DNA of 64,000 bases from Morinoia aosen. Lineage: Eukaryota; Arthropoda; Malacostraca; Amphipoda; Talitridae. The stretch lies in contig CM059558.1 in NCBI GenBank assembly GCA_030386875.1, positions 11,293,501-11,357,500 of the forward strand, read 5' to 3'. Under the pieces are notes generated by a model. The model was not told the origin of the DNA. It did not search any database and saw only the letters and a list, made by a program, of their open reading frames with translations. Shown in pieces: positions 37,237 to 48,010 of the stretch (position 1 is the first letter of the stretch; every line of letters starts with the position of its first letter). Made by a program: the position numbers and the translations under genes.

Positions 37237-37790
37237 TACAGGGTCGGCCAGAAGTAACTTACTCTTGTAATTTGATAATATAAGTAAAACTATGAACGCT
37301 AGGAAGTTGAAATTGATTTATTGAAAGAAAAATTTTTTTATAGGTTAACGACACTATTGTTATTAACAGGAAGAGAAAGAGTATTGTTGGGAGAGTGCTT
37401 TCCAAATAACTTAATTTTACGATTTGGTAACATCCCTTGGTCTCCTTGTTCTCCAGATTTGTCCCCATGAGACTTCTTCTTGTGGGGCTCCCGTAAGTCA
37501 CGAGTTAATGTAGCCAATTTAACAAATTTACAAGAACTTGAAAATAAAATTTTATATGAAATAGCTCAACTCTCGCCTGATACACTGAGGAGCGTTATGG
37601 AAGCGACAAAGAAAAGAGCTCTAATTTGTCTAAACAGTCGTGGCACTCGTTCGAACGTATTTAAAATTTAGCCTTGATAAACCATAAAAATGTTAGTCTT
37701 TCAAATTAAACAAGTTTCAACTCCCTAGCGTTCATAGTTTTTCTAGTATTAGCAAATTAAAAGGCTCGGTTACTTCTGGCCCACCCTGTA
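37237..37790 (+). mobile_element. Deleted Tc1/mariner element, ~70 bp inverted ends
   Basis: The ends CAGGGTCGGCCAGAAGTAAC (37,239) and the complement of CAGGGTGGGCCAGAAGTAAC (to 37,788) are flanked by TA. The inverted match continues for about 70 bp, including 'aactatgaacgctagg'. The 550 bp interior retains only the C-terminal part of a transposase (37,415-37,671). Confidence 0.88.
37415..37671 (+). pseudogene. Tc1/mariner transposase C-terminal fragment
   Basis: The plus-strand frame reads 'IPWSPCSPDLSP', an in-frame TGA, then 'DFFLWGSRKSRV'. This is the PRSPDLxPxDFFLWGxLK block around the last catalytic Asp of mariner-type transposases. It is followed by the usual helical tail 'LQELENKILYEIAQLSPDT..' and 'ALICLNSRGTRSNVFKI', then a stop. 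The first two catalytic Asp and the DNA-binding domain are missing, and the TGA breaks the motif. It can only be a relic inside the non-autonomous element. Confidence 0.85.
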
Positions 37791-38254
37791 TAATATGTAT
37801 AGCGATTGGTGTTATTTTTATATTTATAGCATTTCTTTGAGAGTTATCTTCACGTTGTTCTTGGTGTTATAACGGAAAGGTATTTCTAAGAGATTTCAAT
37901 TCTGCAGGATAGATTTCACAAATTGTGTATTTTACGTTTCAAGCTTCTGGTTACAGCTGAAGTCTTAAAATTTGTTATGTCCAACAGGAAAGGAAATGAG
38001 ATTTGTAATTTCTAAGCGGTGACAGGAGGAAACATAAGCGTGGCCAACCTGTTATCTGATGGGGGACTTATTCATAAAGTAATGGAATTTGTTAAAAAAG
38101 TGAATGTATTAGGGAATATATGATGTTAAATCTGAGTGGACCCACCCAGTTCAAGAGTGGCGAGGTTGTGTTTTAATGTTTGTATTACGGTTTGCCTATG
38201 TCTTAGTCTTGTAGCAGTTGGTATCTTCTGCGGCACAGTTTAGAACCTAAAGGG

Positions 38255-38400
38255 CCGAGCGTACTGCGCTCCTCAACGCAGAGTTGAGGTAAGTGAGCTG
38301 GAGCTCTTACCCAGCGCGGGTAAGACGCTCAGCCAAAGTGAGGGTGTGAGCTGGAACCCCAACTTTGGGGTCCTAGCTTCAATCCTTCCACATTCATTGT
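38255..38400. repeat. GC-rich repeat pair, copy 2
   Basis: Similar to 36,241-36,385: 'gcgggtaagacgctcagcc', 'gagctggaaccccaactttggggtcc'. It contains the stems CTCTTACCC..GGGTAAGA and ACCCCAACTTTGGGGT. The similarity is confined to about 130 bp. Confidence 0.45.
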
Positions 38401-38970
38401 TCCATTGCATCCATGTACCCTGGTTCTTCAGGTAAAAATTACGAGTTTCAGCTATATTGGCCTCAATCTTTGTTCATATGGTGATTGAATCCATATGATG
38501 ACTGGTAAAAAGAAGCAAATGTTGTGATAAGTGTTAGTATGTCGATGACAGCTCCTTTTCGGGTGGCTCATGCTAAACGGTAGTTATCGACATTTATGTA
38601 ATACTATATTGCTGTGTAACGAATGGGGGTGAAGTTCTGGAGAATTGTTGTGGCCCGACGAAAGGAGGGCGTACTTAATGTGTTATGCCAGTTATTGTCG
38701 AAGTCGGACATGAGTTCTGTTTTTTGCTGAAACGTGTATTGTATTGAATTGCATCGTACTTGACTGAGTAAGATGGAATATGCGAACAATAACGTCGTAA
38801 TTGAAGTAATCTGTATAGATAGCGGAGAAAGATGGAAGACACTCATGACCTCAGTGTATCACCGTACAACAACACAGCAACTTTGGTAGAAATGCCAAAG
38901 CGACAACTAAATAGTCTATGACCGAAGTTGTTGTTAAGTGAGATTATTATTATTATTATTCATTTTTTAT

Positions 38971-39009
<39 letters not shown>

Positions 39010-39121
39010 CGGAGCTAATGGCATATTATAGGATGTGTGCCGTATATGTCTGTACACATATATATATATCTGTATATTTATTAATTAAAGGACGTAGTGT
39101 TCACTATAAAATTGCTACAAT
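38401..39121. other. No gene seen; ATT and TA microsatellites
   Basis: Open frames are short and motif-free. A (ATT)n run near 38,942-38,975 passes into (TA)n at 38,974-39,004. Confidence 0.4.
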
Positions 39122-39511
39122 AATGTATTTATCGAACCCCTCAGGGGGATACAGGTATTGTATCTATGGGAATTAGCGCTCCCAGGGGGACTATGTGAGG
39201 GCCTGAGCTAAAGGTTAGGTAGGCTTCCTTTTGTTGTAATAAAATAGGTTTTTGTTTTGTTACGGACCATCTTTTTTCGGTCCACTGCTGTCCTGTTTTT
39301 CAGCACATACTACTTTCTTCTTCAACTTTTTTCTTGTTTCATGAACTTCTTTCCTAGCTTACTGTTTCTGTGCACCTTGTGCATAGATTCCGCGTTCCCT
39401 CAACTCCATACTAAATGGTGCCTTCCTCTTTCCTCTCTTGGAACATCTTTGTCGGGGTTAAGGGAGGCTAAAACTTTCTTATATAATAATAATAATAATG
39501 TATTCATCGAA
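39122..39511 (+). mobile_element. SINE-A copy 6 with (AAT)n tail and 15 bp TSD
   Basis: The insertion 39,137-39,496 is bounded by AATGTATTTATCGAA (39,122-39,136) and AATGTATTCATCGAA (39,497-39,511), one mismatch in 15. The sense strand begins CCCCTCAGGGGGATACAGG and ends GGGAGGCTAAAACTTTCTTAT(AAT)n. This is the most complete plus-strand copy and the best reference for the family. Confidence 0.88.
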
Positions 39512-41972
39512 TAAATATGGATGTAAGGCTACTTTTTCCATGTAATTGCATGTTTTACTGTATTGAGGGATTTTCACTGGGAAAAGTGTAGCTACTGGAA
39601 TGACTACAGCAATACTGCCAATATTCCTGGAGTTACTCAAAGCTATACTTTTAGTTCAACAATGCTCGTTATTCAAATTTTCAACTATTTAGACGTTGAT
39701 CATGTACAGAGCAATTCGAAAATTAAATAATCTAAGCTAACACGTTCTTTATAACGCAATATGATGTAGCGGTGATTATTCAAAAATCGTCTGAACAAAT
39801 CGGTAGGTAAGAAAAAGACAGCACAGCAGATTATGAATGAGGTGCAAGAGAAAGATTTGTGCGGAAGATTTGTACTTCGGGAGCCAATTCTTTTAATTTA
39901 TAATTTGAATTTATACGATGCCCGTAATATATCTATGTATATAAATAGTCCGAAATAAATGTGCATTAAAGATGATGGACATCGTGAAAAACTAATCCTG
40001 CTTCCTATGCATGTCGTTCAACAAGTATTCTAAAAGAATTGAAGACTTTCTAGAAGCGGAAAGCATTGTTTGCCAGACTAATTTCATCCTGTGGTTTATT
40101 TACGTTGACGAAATATGAACTCTGTGTTTCTTTCTGAAAATATAAAGTAACATCATGAGGACTTTCATTTGATTTATCCTTTAAACACCCGAAAAAAAAC
40201 ATCTGAATTTTAGAATTACAATGAGTATGCCAGTCCTAAACGGAGCTTTGGATTGATAAATATGAAGGTTTTGCTCAGTATGCACACAAATTTTAGTTAT
40301 TACATGGCTATTAAGCATTGCATACAAGATTATCAAAGTTATTCAGTATCATAGTTTCCAGACTATTTAAATATTTTTCAATACGAATGTGCGGAAACCC
40401 GGCAGTTCCTGCCATGGTGCAATCGTACGTACGACAGCCAGTGCATCGCTGCCGCGAGTGTGGTGTGGGTCACGTGGTATGGGTGTGGCAACGTCATCAG
40501 GTCAAACGTCTCCTATTGGCTGGCTTGTCTAACGGTTGCGAGCAGCTGTCCCCTTTGAAGTGGACCTACCTGTCTTGTGTATATCGTGACGTACATCTAC
40601 ACTGCAGGCAGCGAGTCAATCCGATATTGAGAAGCTCTGTGATTGGTGGAAACCGGAGAGAAATTAGAAATAAGTAAAAATATTTAACTTGCATGAATGT
40701 AACTTAATAGAGCGTTCCACACGTAACGAATTTTGTAGAGGACTATTTTGTTCATATAATGATGGCGATGATAGGAATTTTAGTGACAGTGTCACGCAAT
40801 AGTGCTCGTAAACATGTTTAACGTGCTTTGTTCATGCAAGCTCGTTTGATTCGACCGCTCCATGAACACAGCTCTCAAGTTTTTGCGCTTCTGAAAGATT
40901 CGCTCTGATGTCACGTCAGGGTTACCACTTGTTTTCATCACTTAATCTGGAATGCAGTAAAATAATACATACTTGAAATACTTACAATTTTCACACACAT
41001 GTTAACACTTAATTTAGTGTATCATAAATAATTTAATTGTTTATTTCAGTGTTTCATTTCATGCTTAACCACGGTAAAAATAGTATAGCGTAGAATAAGT
41101 GGTTGGGTTAAAAAATGGCAAAAATTTTTCAATAGTAGCCCACATTGGGCTCCCATATTCGTTGCAGGAAGATAGGGTAGCGCGGCAAATGATGTGAACA
41201 TTTAAAACAGACTTGACTCAAATCTAATGAAGTTTTCAACTCAGTTTTAGGGTAAAATTATATAATCATTATATAGCGGATACGATGAAAGTAACCACTA
41301 TACTGAGGTTCCTTGTGATTTAGGTCACACGCCATGAAATCTTTTTCATACATCAAAACAATGCCCCTAGCTATTTGTAAACAAGATATATAATGTAAAA
41401 ATAATTCGTGATCACATAAGCCATGCGCATGTAAGATATTATATTCATCAGCTAAAAACTGATATACACTTTACATTTTTTCGCGTTTTAGTGAACACGA
41501 ATGAAGTTAATACACATCCGTTCTTCATTGGCATTGATGGATAGCACCAGCACAAAATCACTCGTTGAAAAAAATCTATTCATGAATTCTTTTGAACGAA
41601 CCGTTATTAGGTATTTGTGTAAAATGAAATTCGTATTGATTAACTTAATTCCCTATCGAAAAAGCCCTCAGTGATGAATATTTCCTGGTAACAGAAACGA
41701 CACGTGTGATTTAAGCTCTTGAAATTATGTGCGCGATGACAAACCATATAGCCTGCATCAAATAAGATCATCAATTTCTACCCCTTGGTTTCATTCTGCA
41801 TTTCTTTAATTCCGTACGAACATGCTACCTCCAGCTATCTGGATCAAGCGAAGACAGGGAGCGTTCCCTATGATGTTAATCACTTGATGCCAGTGTACGC
41901 ACGTGAGGTGATATAGAAGTGTTGTTTTTTCGCTTGTAATTGGTCCACTGTACATATTTATTTCACAGTATT
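39512..41972. other. No confident gene; GC-richer patch at 40,380-40,660
   Basis: AT-rich except for 40,380-40,660. That patch has CACGTG, two ATTGG (inverted CCAAT) boxes and several CpGs, as in a promoter. It also keeps a plus frame open, 'ECAETRQFLPWCNRTYDSQC..', that could be a Cys-rich exon ending at a GTATGG donor near 40,479. Promoter and exon readings compete, and neither is secure. Confidence 0.3.
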
Positions 41973-42201
41973 TTAACCCTTTAACGCCCAAGTAGATTGT
42001 ACGGTCTTCTTTCAAAAATAATAATAATATATTGTATTTCTTATTCAATTTGTTCACTAATGTGTCCTTTGAACTTCACTGCCGAGTGGCAGTTCCTTCC
42101 CCATCTTGATAACAGTGACTACCTAATGCCAGTGTCGGTTTAGTGGTAGTGGTTGTCATAACGGTCATATGAGTATAAAAATGTGGGCGTTAAAGGGTTA
42201 A
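41973..42201. mobile_element. piggyBac-type MITE copy 2 (TTAA target)
   Basis: Again 221 bp (41,977-42,197), with the same CCCTTTAACGCCCA termini and TTAA on both sides. The interior is nearly identical to the copy at 33,765, including 'cactgccgagtggcagttcctt' and 'taatgccagtgtcggtttag'. Confidence 0.92.
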
Positions 42202-42687
42202 TAAGCAGAACGCAACTGTAACCTATTTTCAAGGGTCTCGGGCATGAAATCAAGATTGCGTTGGAAAAGAGGATACGAATGTTTTTCATATTTGCAAATC
42301 GTAAGATAAACTAATAATATTTGTAACAAAACAACGTTAACTTCAACCCAATTGCATTTCAAATTACTCATAGGACGGACACTTGGAGAGTGTTCGATAT
42401 TGTGCGATATTCAACTTTTATTCGACGATATCGAGTTGATATGTTTTTATAACTGTCGTACGTTAATTTTATTTATGAAAATATCTAGGAAATTACATCC
42501 CGAGAGAATCAGTGCAGAGAAATGATTAAACTGTATTTGTGAACTGGAAAGCGGGTTATGTATTCATGTTTGTCGAAGTTATTTATCAGTAAATTCGATA
42601 ATAAGTTCTATACGGAAGTCATTCATTATCAGCAAAACATTACTTTGTGTTGAATATTCGTAAGCTCGTTAAAAAAATTATTTGCAG

Positions 42688-42775
42688 TGGAATGGCCAGC
42701 AAGTTCCGGTAGCTGCATGGGACGATTGTGACAATCTCAGCAGCTCAAATGTGCTTTGTATCGCTCCGTGTAGGT
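42688..42775 (+). CDS. Candidate exon, second half of a TSP type-1-like repeat
   Basis: An acceptor TTTGCAG (ending 42,687) opens 'WNGQQVPVAAWDDC..' followed by 'NVLCIAPCR', then a possible donor AG|GTTACT near 42,775. The Cys spacing (one Cys, a 12-residue gap, then C-x3-C) resembles the C-terminal half of thrombospondin type-1 repeats as in THSD7-like proteins. On its own the evidence is thin. It gains weight from the exon at 43,552. The phases of the two do not join directly, so another exon would have to lie between. Confidence 0.3.
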
Positions 42776-43551
42776 TACTAGGCTTATGATTACAATGGCG
42801 GGCACAGGCACGGCATTTGAACACTGCGTGGAGAGACGGAAATGATGTTCGGATCGCTACACTCATCTTGCTGGGAGTCAATTTTCAACGGGATTCACTA
42901 CATTTATTTTCGTTGGCCAAAGAATCCAAGGTGATTAAACGAATTTGTATCTAAAAATATAGGTGAAAATACTAACAAAATTGGCGACGCTAAAACGAAA
43001 CACGTGGTAAGCTTTGCTGGTATTTTTCTGTGTAATATTTTTTTTTGCAGCTCATATACTGAATTTTGACGCCCAATAGATGTTGGTCAAGTCAGGCGCA
43101 AAATGGTTTGGCAAGAGAAATTTTCTTTTGCCTGATTCTGATTTTTAATGAATAATTGGAAATTTATGCTTTTAAATAGAATTGCTTTATGAATTGTATT
43201 ATCGTTTTACACTTTGATGGTATTTTTGTTAAATGGTAATTAATACCTTACATGCAGTGAATGAAAGAGCTGCTAGGTACCTGTCAGCAATTGCGTAATA
43301 GCACAATGCTTTCAAGTGCATTAAGTGTAATCATGGCATTTACGTAATGTTGGAAAATCTCTCTGATTTCAATTAGTTGTTCAGTTTTTGAATTAAATAT
43401 TTAAAAATGCTAAGTTCAGTTCCTAGCGTCGTATTTAGATGAACAATAAAGTCGTGTTCTGGCTCTTGTTGCTTCTACGGATATTCTAGGGGGACCTGGA
43501 CTGGCATTATGCGGCATATAATTTTGAGACTTGTTGAGGATACCATTTCAG

Positions 43552-43660
43552 GTTGACGGCGTTTCGCATGTGCGCGTTGCCTCCAACGCTGAGTGTGGTG
43601 CTGGAGTTGGATTCCGCCGGCGCCGGTGTCTGGCATGGGGCGAGTCGAGGCGTCCCCTGC
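43552..43660 (+). CDS. Candidate exon, thrombospondin type-1 repeat, first half
   Basis: An acceptor (ACCATTTCAG, ending 43,551) opens a phase-0 frame containing 'NAECGAGVGFRRRRCLAW' and 'ESRRPL', leading to a donor C|GTAAAT at 43,661. This matches the TSP1 core CxxxCGxGxxxRxRxC and the 'RPV..C' lead-in, with the second half expected in a later exon. TSP1 repeats occur in secreted or membrane adhesion proteins. The segment is GC-rich against AT-rich surroundings, as coding exons would be. I did not find enough neighbouring exons to name a gene. Confidence 0.4.
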
Positions 43661-43837
43661 GTAAATTTCTTGTTCACTCTTCTTCTCCTCTTCGTCAGCT
43701 CTTTTTGTGCCTTATTATTATTCTAAATTAGTGCGTTTGTGTGTGGGTATATGCGTGATTCAATTCCTTCACGTAAAGTGACGTTTTATGTCTGCTCATC
43801 TATAAGTGTTCTTGAATTAGCAAACTATTAAATCAGG

Positions 43838-43860
43838 TGGCTCGTCTGAAACTGTCAGAA
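43838..43860 (+). other. Possible LTR-end / primer-binding-site junction
   Basis: 'ttaaatCA' is followed by 'GGTGGCTCGTCTG', close to the tRNA-Pro-type primer site (TGGGGGCTCGTCC) used by several LTR elements. The preceding 43,480-43,838 has a GC-rich transcript-start-like region. No gag frame follows and no second LTR was found, so this may be a decayed element or chance. Confidence 0.25.
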
Positions 43861-45200
43861 TTTTCACTTAGACGGGCGCTAAAGGATATCTGACACGCGG
43901 AAGGAAGGGGATGAGAAGAACAGAAATTTTAATTCACGCAGATTTTCACTCCGCATTTAGTTTATTATATTCCCAACAGGGCAAAAGGAAGCATCAAAAC
44001 GGCTATGCCGTCAACAAGCCCCAAATTATTTAGGGTTTTCAATAATTTTATTTCAATACATAAACTCAGTTTAAAATTTACATTAAAAAATGCCTCCGCT
44101 CGAGTCAAAGCGGGGCAGACAAGGAAGGTTAATTTTGAGTAGAGTAAGACGCATGGGGCGCTCCACAGCGCCTCAAGTAGGCGCTGTTCACAATTAAAGA
44201 CGGGCTGGCCGACGCGAACTCAGCACGGCTTAAGATTGTGGGAAAGTATCCCGACCAAGAGAAGACAGAGGGTGTCCTCGCTGCAGGAAGAATTCGAGAG
44301 AAAAAACAATTAGCGATAACTTAATAAAACCGAATTGGGTCACTAATATGAAAATCAGACTGTTAACTATGCTCAGAAAATATCAAGTTAAGAATAAACT
44401 TTGAACAGTAACGGGGCACCACCAAGCCTTACGTACCTAAGGCAGAGCGGCCGACAAACTAAAGAAAACACCAGCGGCCGCAAGGCCGAATGAAGACCAT
44501 TGGGAAGAGAACGATACGATGGAGCGGTCACCGCTTACTGAAAAAAATAAACTAACTAAACAATCTCAACATACGACCGACGAGAGGATATTGTAAATAA
44601 ATCAAGTCAGAGCAAACACAGAAGAACAAAGCTAACACACACCTGAACTTAATTGTGGCTTCAGTGGAAAAAGTTTCCTTCAAGGCCCGAAAGAATTTAA
44701 GGGAAAATAGGTTAAGGTCATTGGACTTTTAATAAGATCAATTCACTTCGAATAGGACACCTAATCCAAACTTGAGTTAGAGTTTAGATCAATTTTTAGA
44801 GGTGTACCCATTCAATCAACGCTTAGAAAAAGCTTCCAGCGCGGCAAGCCGCAGGTAATGTTAGACACAACGGTGTCGTTTAGTAATTAAATGCCAATGA
44901 TAAAGACAAGCAAGAATTTTAACTGTGGCAAGAGAGCCAACGAAAATATAACGAAACGAAAATAGGCCATTCACACAAAATAAACATAGGATTTGATATG
45001 AAAGAAGAGCAAGAACGGGCACCAAGGTCAGGATACTTCAACCCTCATAGCGCGAGGAATAGCCGGTAACCAGCAGGGTCGACGTGGCTCGAAGAGCAAC
45101 AGCCGGCACATCCACCGTCCGCCCAATCTCAGAGCAAAATGACGTCACAATGAGAGCGCGCTGGCCACCTTTACGCCACCATGCACCACACTACTGCTGA
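43861..45200. other. GC-richer stretch without coding frames
   Basis: About 1.3 kb with higher GC, repeated 'ggccg', 'gcggcaagccgcag' and 'gcgctccacagcgcctcaagtaggcgctg' words, and no long frame. It ends with CRE-like 'tgacgtca' near 45,140. It may be an LTR or leader of a decayed LTR element (minus-strand AATAAA near 44,060), or a non-coding transcript region. I saw no matching second copy. Confidence 0.3.
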
Positions 45201-46073
45201 AAGCTATGATTTATTTCTTGAGGAAAAGTAGGGTGCAAATATTTTGAAAGATAATTAAAGACCAAATTAATTTAGAGCCAATGAGAAATTCACGTTATGG
45301 AAAAATTTCTCATAAAACTTCAATTAAAAGGTTCCACCTGATTGACGAGTCGCCGTACTCTGATGTGGTTACCTTCCACTTAGACCTTTAAACCTTAGCT
45401 GAAACCTACCAATTTCTACTTCAACTTTAGACTTCAAACCTTAAACATAACTTGCCCTTTACCGCTTCCTTGCTATTTTCCTCTAAAGTTCGACTTTTCG
45501 TCCTAGTACCAAGTGTTTCTTCACTGAGTTGCACCATAAGAGCAGATGTGCATTGAAAATTAATATCCTTATTTGATCGAGATGGAATGAAATACATGTA
45601 TAGATATTACCAAATTTTGGTGGAGTCTTTCGATTTGTAACTCATAGTGTGATATCCTTCGCAGTATCCCATTCTCGTCTTGACTAAGTTTCTCGTGCGG
45701 TTTCTTATTTGCAGCACTACAACGGCGGTTTTCTTGACGCCGGTGTTAACTTCATTCAGTTCTTTCATTGGATTATTTACATTCATACGTGTTCTTAGGA
45801 TATTGTCTATTTTTCAAGAACTCTACCATTATTTTCCAACTTATGTTGACCGTGAGATTGGACATATTGTGAGAGCCACAGTTATTGTCTGGCTGGGGAC
45901 GTCAAGACTCTGATTTCGTTCAACTTACAGCCAGACGCTGTCGACTAGCGATTTGCCAGTTGAACCTCTTTACGTGAGGTCCTAACTGCGAACGCAGAGA
46001 TTTTTATATATAACGATATTTTAAAAGGATTTTAAACTAATAATAGAAAAGATCTTCTATATGTTAACTCGTA
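45201..46073. other. No confident gene
   Basis: A frame at 45,680-45,913 (plus) overlaps an acceptor-like 'cttatttgcag' (to 45,714). The frame that would follow the acceptor, 'HYNGGFLDAGVNFIQFFHW', stops after about 27 codons. It is not supported by any motif. Confidence 0.3.
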
Positions 46074-46370
46074 ATGTTCGCCGTTGAGACGCTTAGAAAT
46101 GAACAAAAAGTTCACCTTTGCGACACTCAAAAATGAACGAAAAGTTCACCGTTGCGACAATTCAAAATTAACATACAGTTTACCGTTGGGACGCCTAAAA
46201 ATTTAGAAAAAGTTCGCCGTTGCGACAATTCAAAATTAACATACAGTTTACCGTTGCGACGCCTAAAAATTTAGAAAAAGTTCGCCGTTGCGACAACTAT
46301 AAATAAACATTCATTTCCCGTCGCAAGACCTAAAAATAACATGTTCGGCGCTGCGACACTTTGATGTAAA
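46074..46370. repeat. Tandem repeat, ~34/68 bp unit with 'GTTCGCCGTTGCGAC'
   Basis: The word CCGTTGCGAC (or a close variant) recurs about every 33-35 bp, eight or so times. It alternates between two spacer types, 'aattcaaaattaacatacagttta' and 'gcctaaaaatttagaaaaagttcg', so the higher-order unit is about 68 bp. The ends are diverged and the centre (46,150-46,300) is almost perfect. Confidence 0.88.
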
Positions 46371-47679
46371 CTTATGTAAGCCGTATATGAGCTGTGAAAA
46401 AGTTTTTTTTTGCCTTTAACTGGCGGGTAAAGTCCAATTTGCTCGCTTTATGGGATGTTCGGTGAAGATCTCATTACCGACACATATTATCTAATTCTGT
46501 AGGGCTTAGTATTAAATTAGAAATGCTGTTTCAAACAGCTTCTTGTGTATTTCTTCTCTTTACGCAGCAAAATAGTCCGAATCATACTGCTTGTGTGAAC
46601 AAGCTGAAGTTTGACCGTTTGTAGTAAACCTTGCACCAGAAAACTTTTCAGAGCGACTCGACAGTTTAATTACACAACAAAAAATCGATGACATATTCAG
46701 GAAGCCGTACCTGCCTAACAATATCAAATACGTCGTCAAGCTGATGGAATTCTACTCTGATTTTCAATTAAGTGAACCACTCGCATTAAATCAAATAGAA
46801 TACTGATCAGCAATAATGCTACAATTACACCAGACAACAAATGGTTCATGTGGAAATAACCTCAGTCAATGTATCTGAGTAGTACACATAAATCTGAACT
46901 TACCTATTTGGTTAATACACGTCTGCAGCTCACAAGGCTTCGAAAGGAAAACGAACAGCTAGGCCAATGGGTATTTTTAGCTACCTGGCATCGGAGTTCC
47001 AGAAATATACTACCGCCGGTCTAAATTTCAATATTTAAAGGAAAATATTGATGTCAAGTTTTGCGCAATAATTTCACTTGAAAAGCATTTGTCACCAGTT
47101 TTAAGCCCGAATAATTTCTGGTATATGAAATAATATTCCAAGCTGGGATCGCGTCGGGGTTGTGTTCAATGCGTGGTGCACGTCATCTCTAATTAGTTTT
47201 CAGACCACCTAACAAATTTATTGAAATGACTACGCTATTTAGTCCCGCCGGGGTTTCACAGCCTAGTCTCGAACTCTGGCGTTGTTCTTGATAAGAAAAT
47301 GCGAGAAAGTGGTACTTGCCCTCTCAAAAACGTTAAAAAATTATCAATCGGCTAAAATTTAGGCTTTTGTTTTGCAGTGACAGTAAATTCATAACCAATC
47401 CATTGAATTTTCATAACAGCTGACATGGTTTCAGCATGACTCAAAACGATATCAAAACAGTTTTCGAACATTCTGGAGATTGAGATGGGGCAACTCACAG
47501 TATTATTAGTAGTGTATTCATTTGGTAATAATTCAGATGATAAGTTTATCCACCAATGAACCAACATCTTCAAAATAGTATACCAACTTTCTAATAGTAT
47601 ATCGACTTTTAAGTGTATCACAACATTCTTATAACTTTTGTGGAATTTCATTCATAGCTTCGTTCCTATAAGAGTTGTG
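46371..47679. other. No gene seen
   Basis: AT-rich sequence with no supported exon, RNA gene or bounded element. Confidence 0.4.
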
Positions 47680-48010
47680 TACGCTAAGTGAGAGGAAGGA
47701 ACCATCCATAATGGACACGTACATGGGGAATCTACACACAGGGTGTGTTCCCACACTGGACGTTCTTGCGTAGTACCACGAGCGTCTTCCAACGCAGTTC
47801 ACCCAAGGCATTGGAACAGCAAGTCAGGAAGAAAGTTCCAACACTACAAAAGTTGAAGAAGAAAACATTTGGCACTGAAGAAAAGGATAGAAGTGAACGT
47901 AGAAAAGATGATAGTGCGTAAATTTAAAAATACAGTTCAACAAAGAGAAGTAAGTACCTTTAACTTTGGCACTCGCGCTTTGCAACAGTGAGCGCCACTT
48001 ATCACAAATG
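47680..48010 (-). repeat. Diverged SINE-A relative, second copy
   Basis: Related to 20,440-20,645 ('gaaggaaccatccataatggacacgtacatgggga', 'gtgtgttcccacac'). It also follows the SINE-A layout ('gaagaaaacatttggcactgaagaaaaggatagaagtgaac', 'caacaaagagaagtaagtacctttaac'). No target-site duplication was recognised. Confidence 0.5.

Noticed and set aside
39257..39514. 85-codon plus-strand frame
   Set aside because: It lies wholly within SINE-A copy 6, and the same frame is broken in the other copies.
45680..45913. Hydrophobic 77-codon plus-strand frame as a membrane protein
   Set aside because: The hydrophobicity follows from T-rich DNA; the acceptor-like site inside favours a different frame that stops early.
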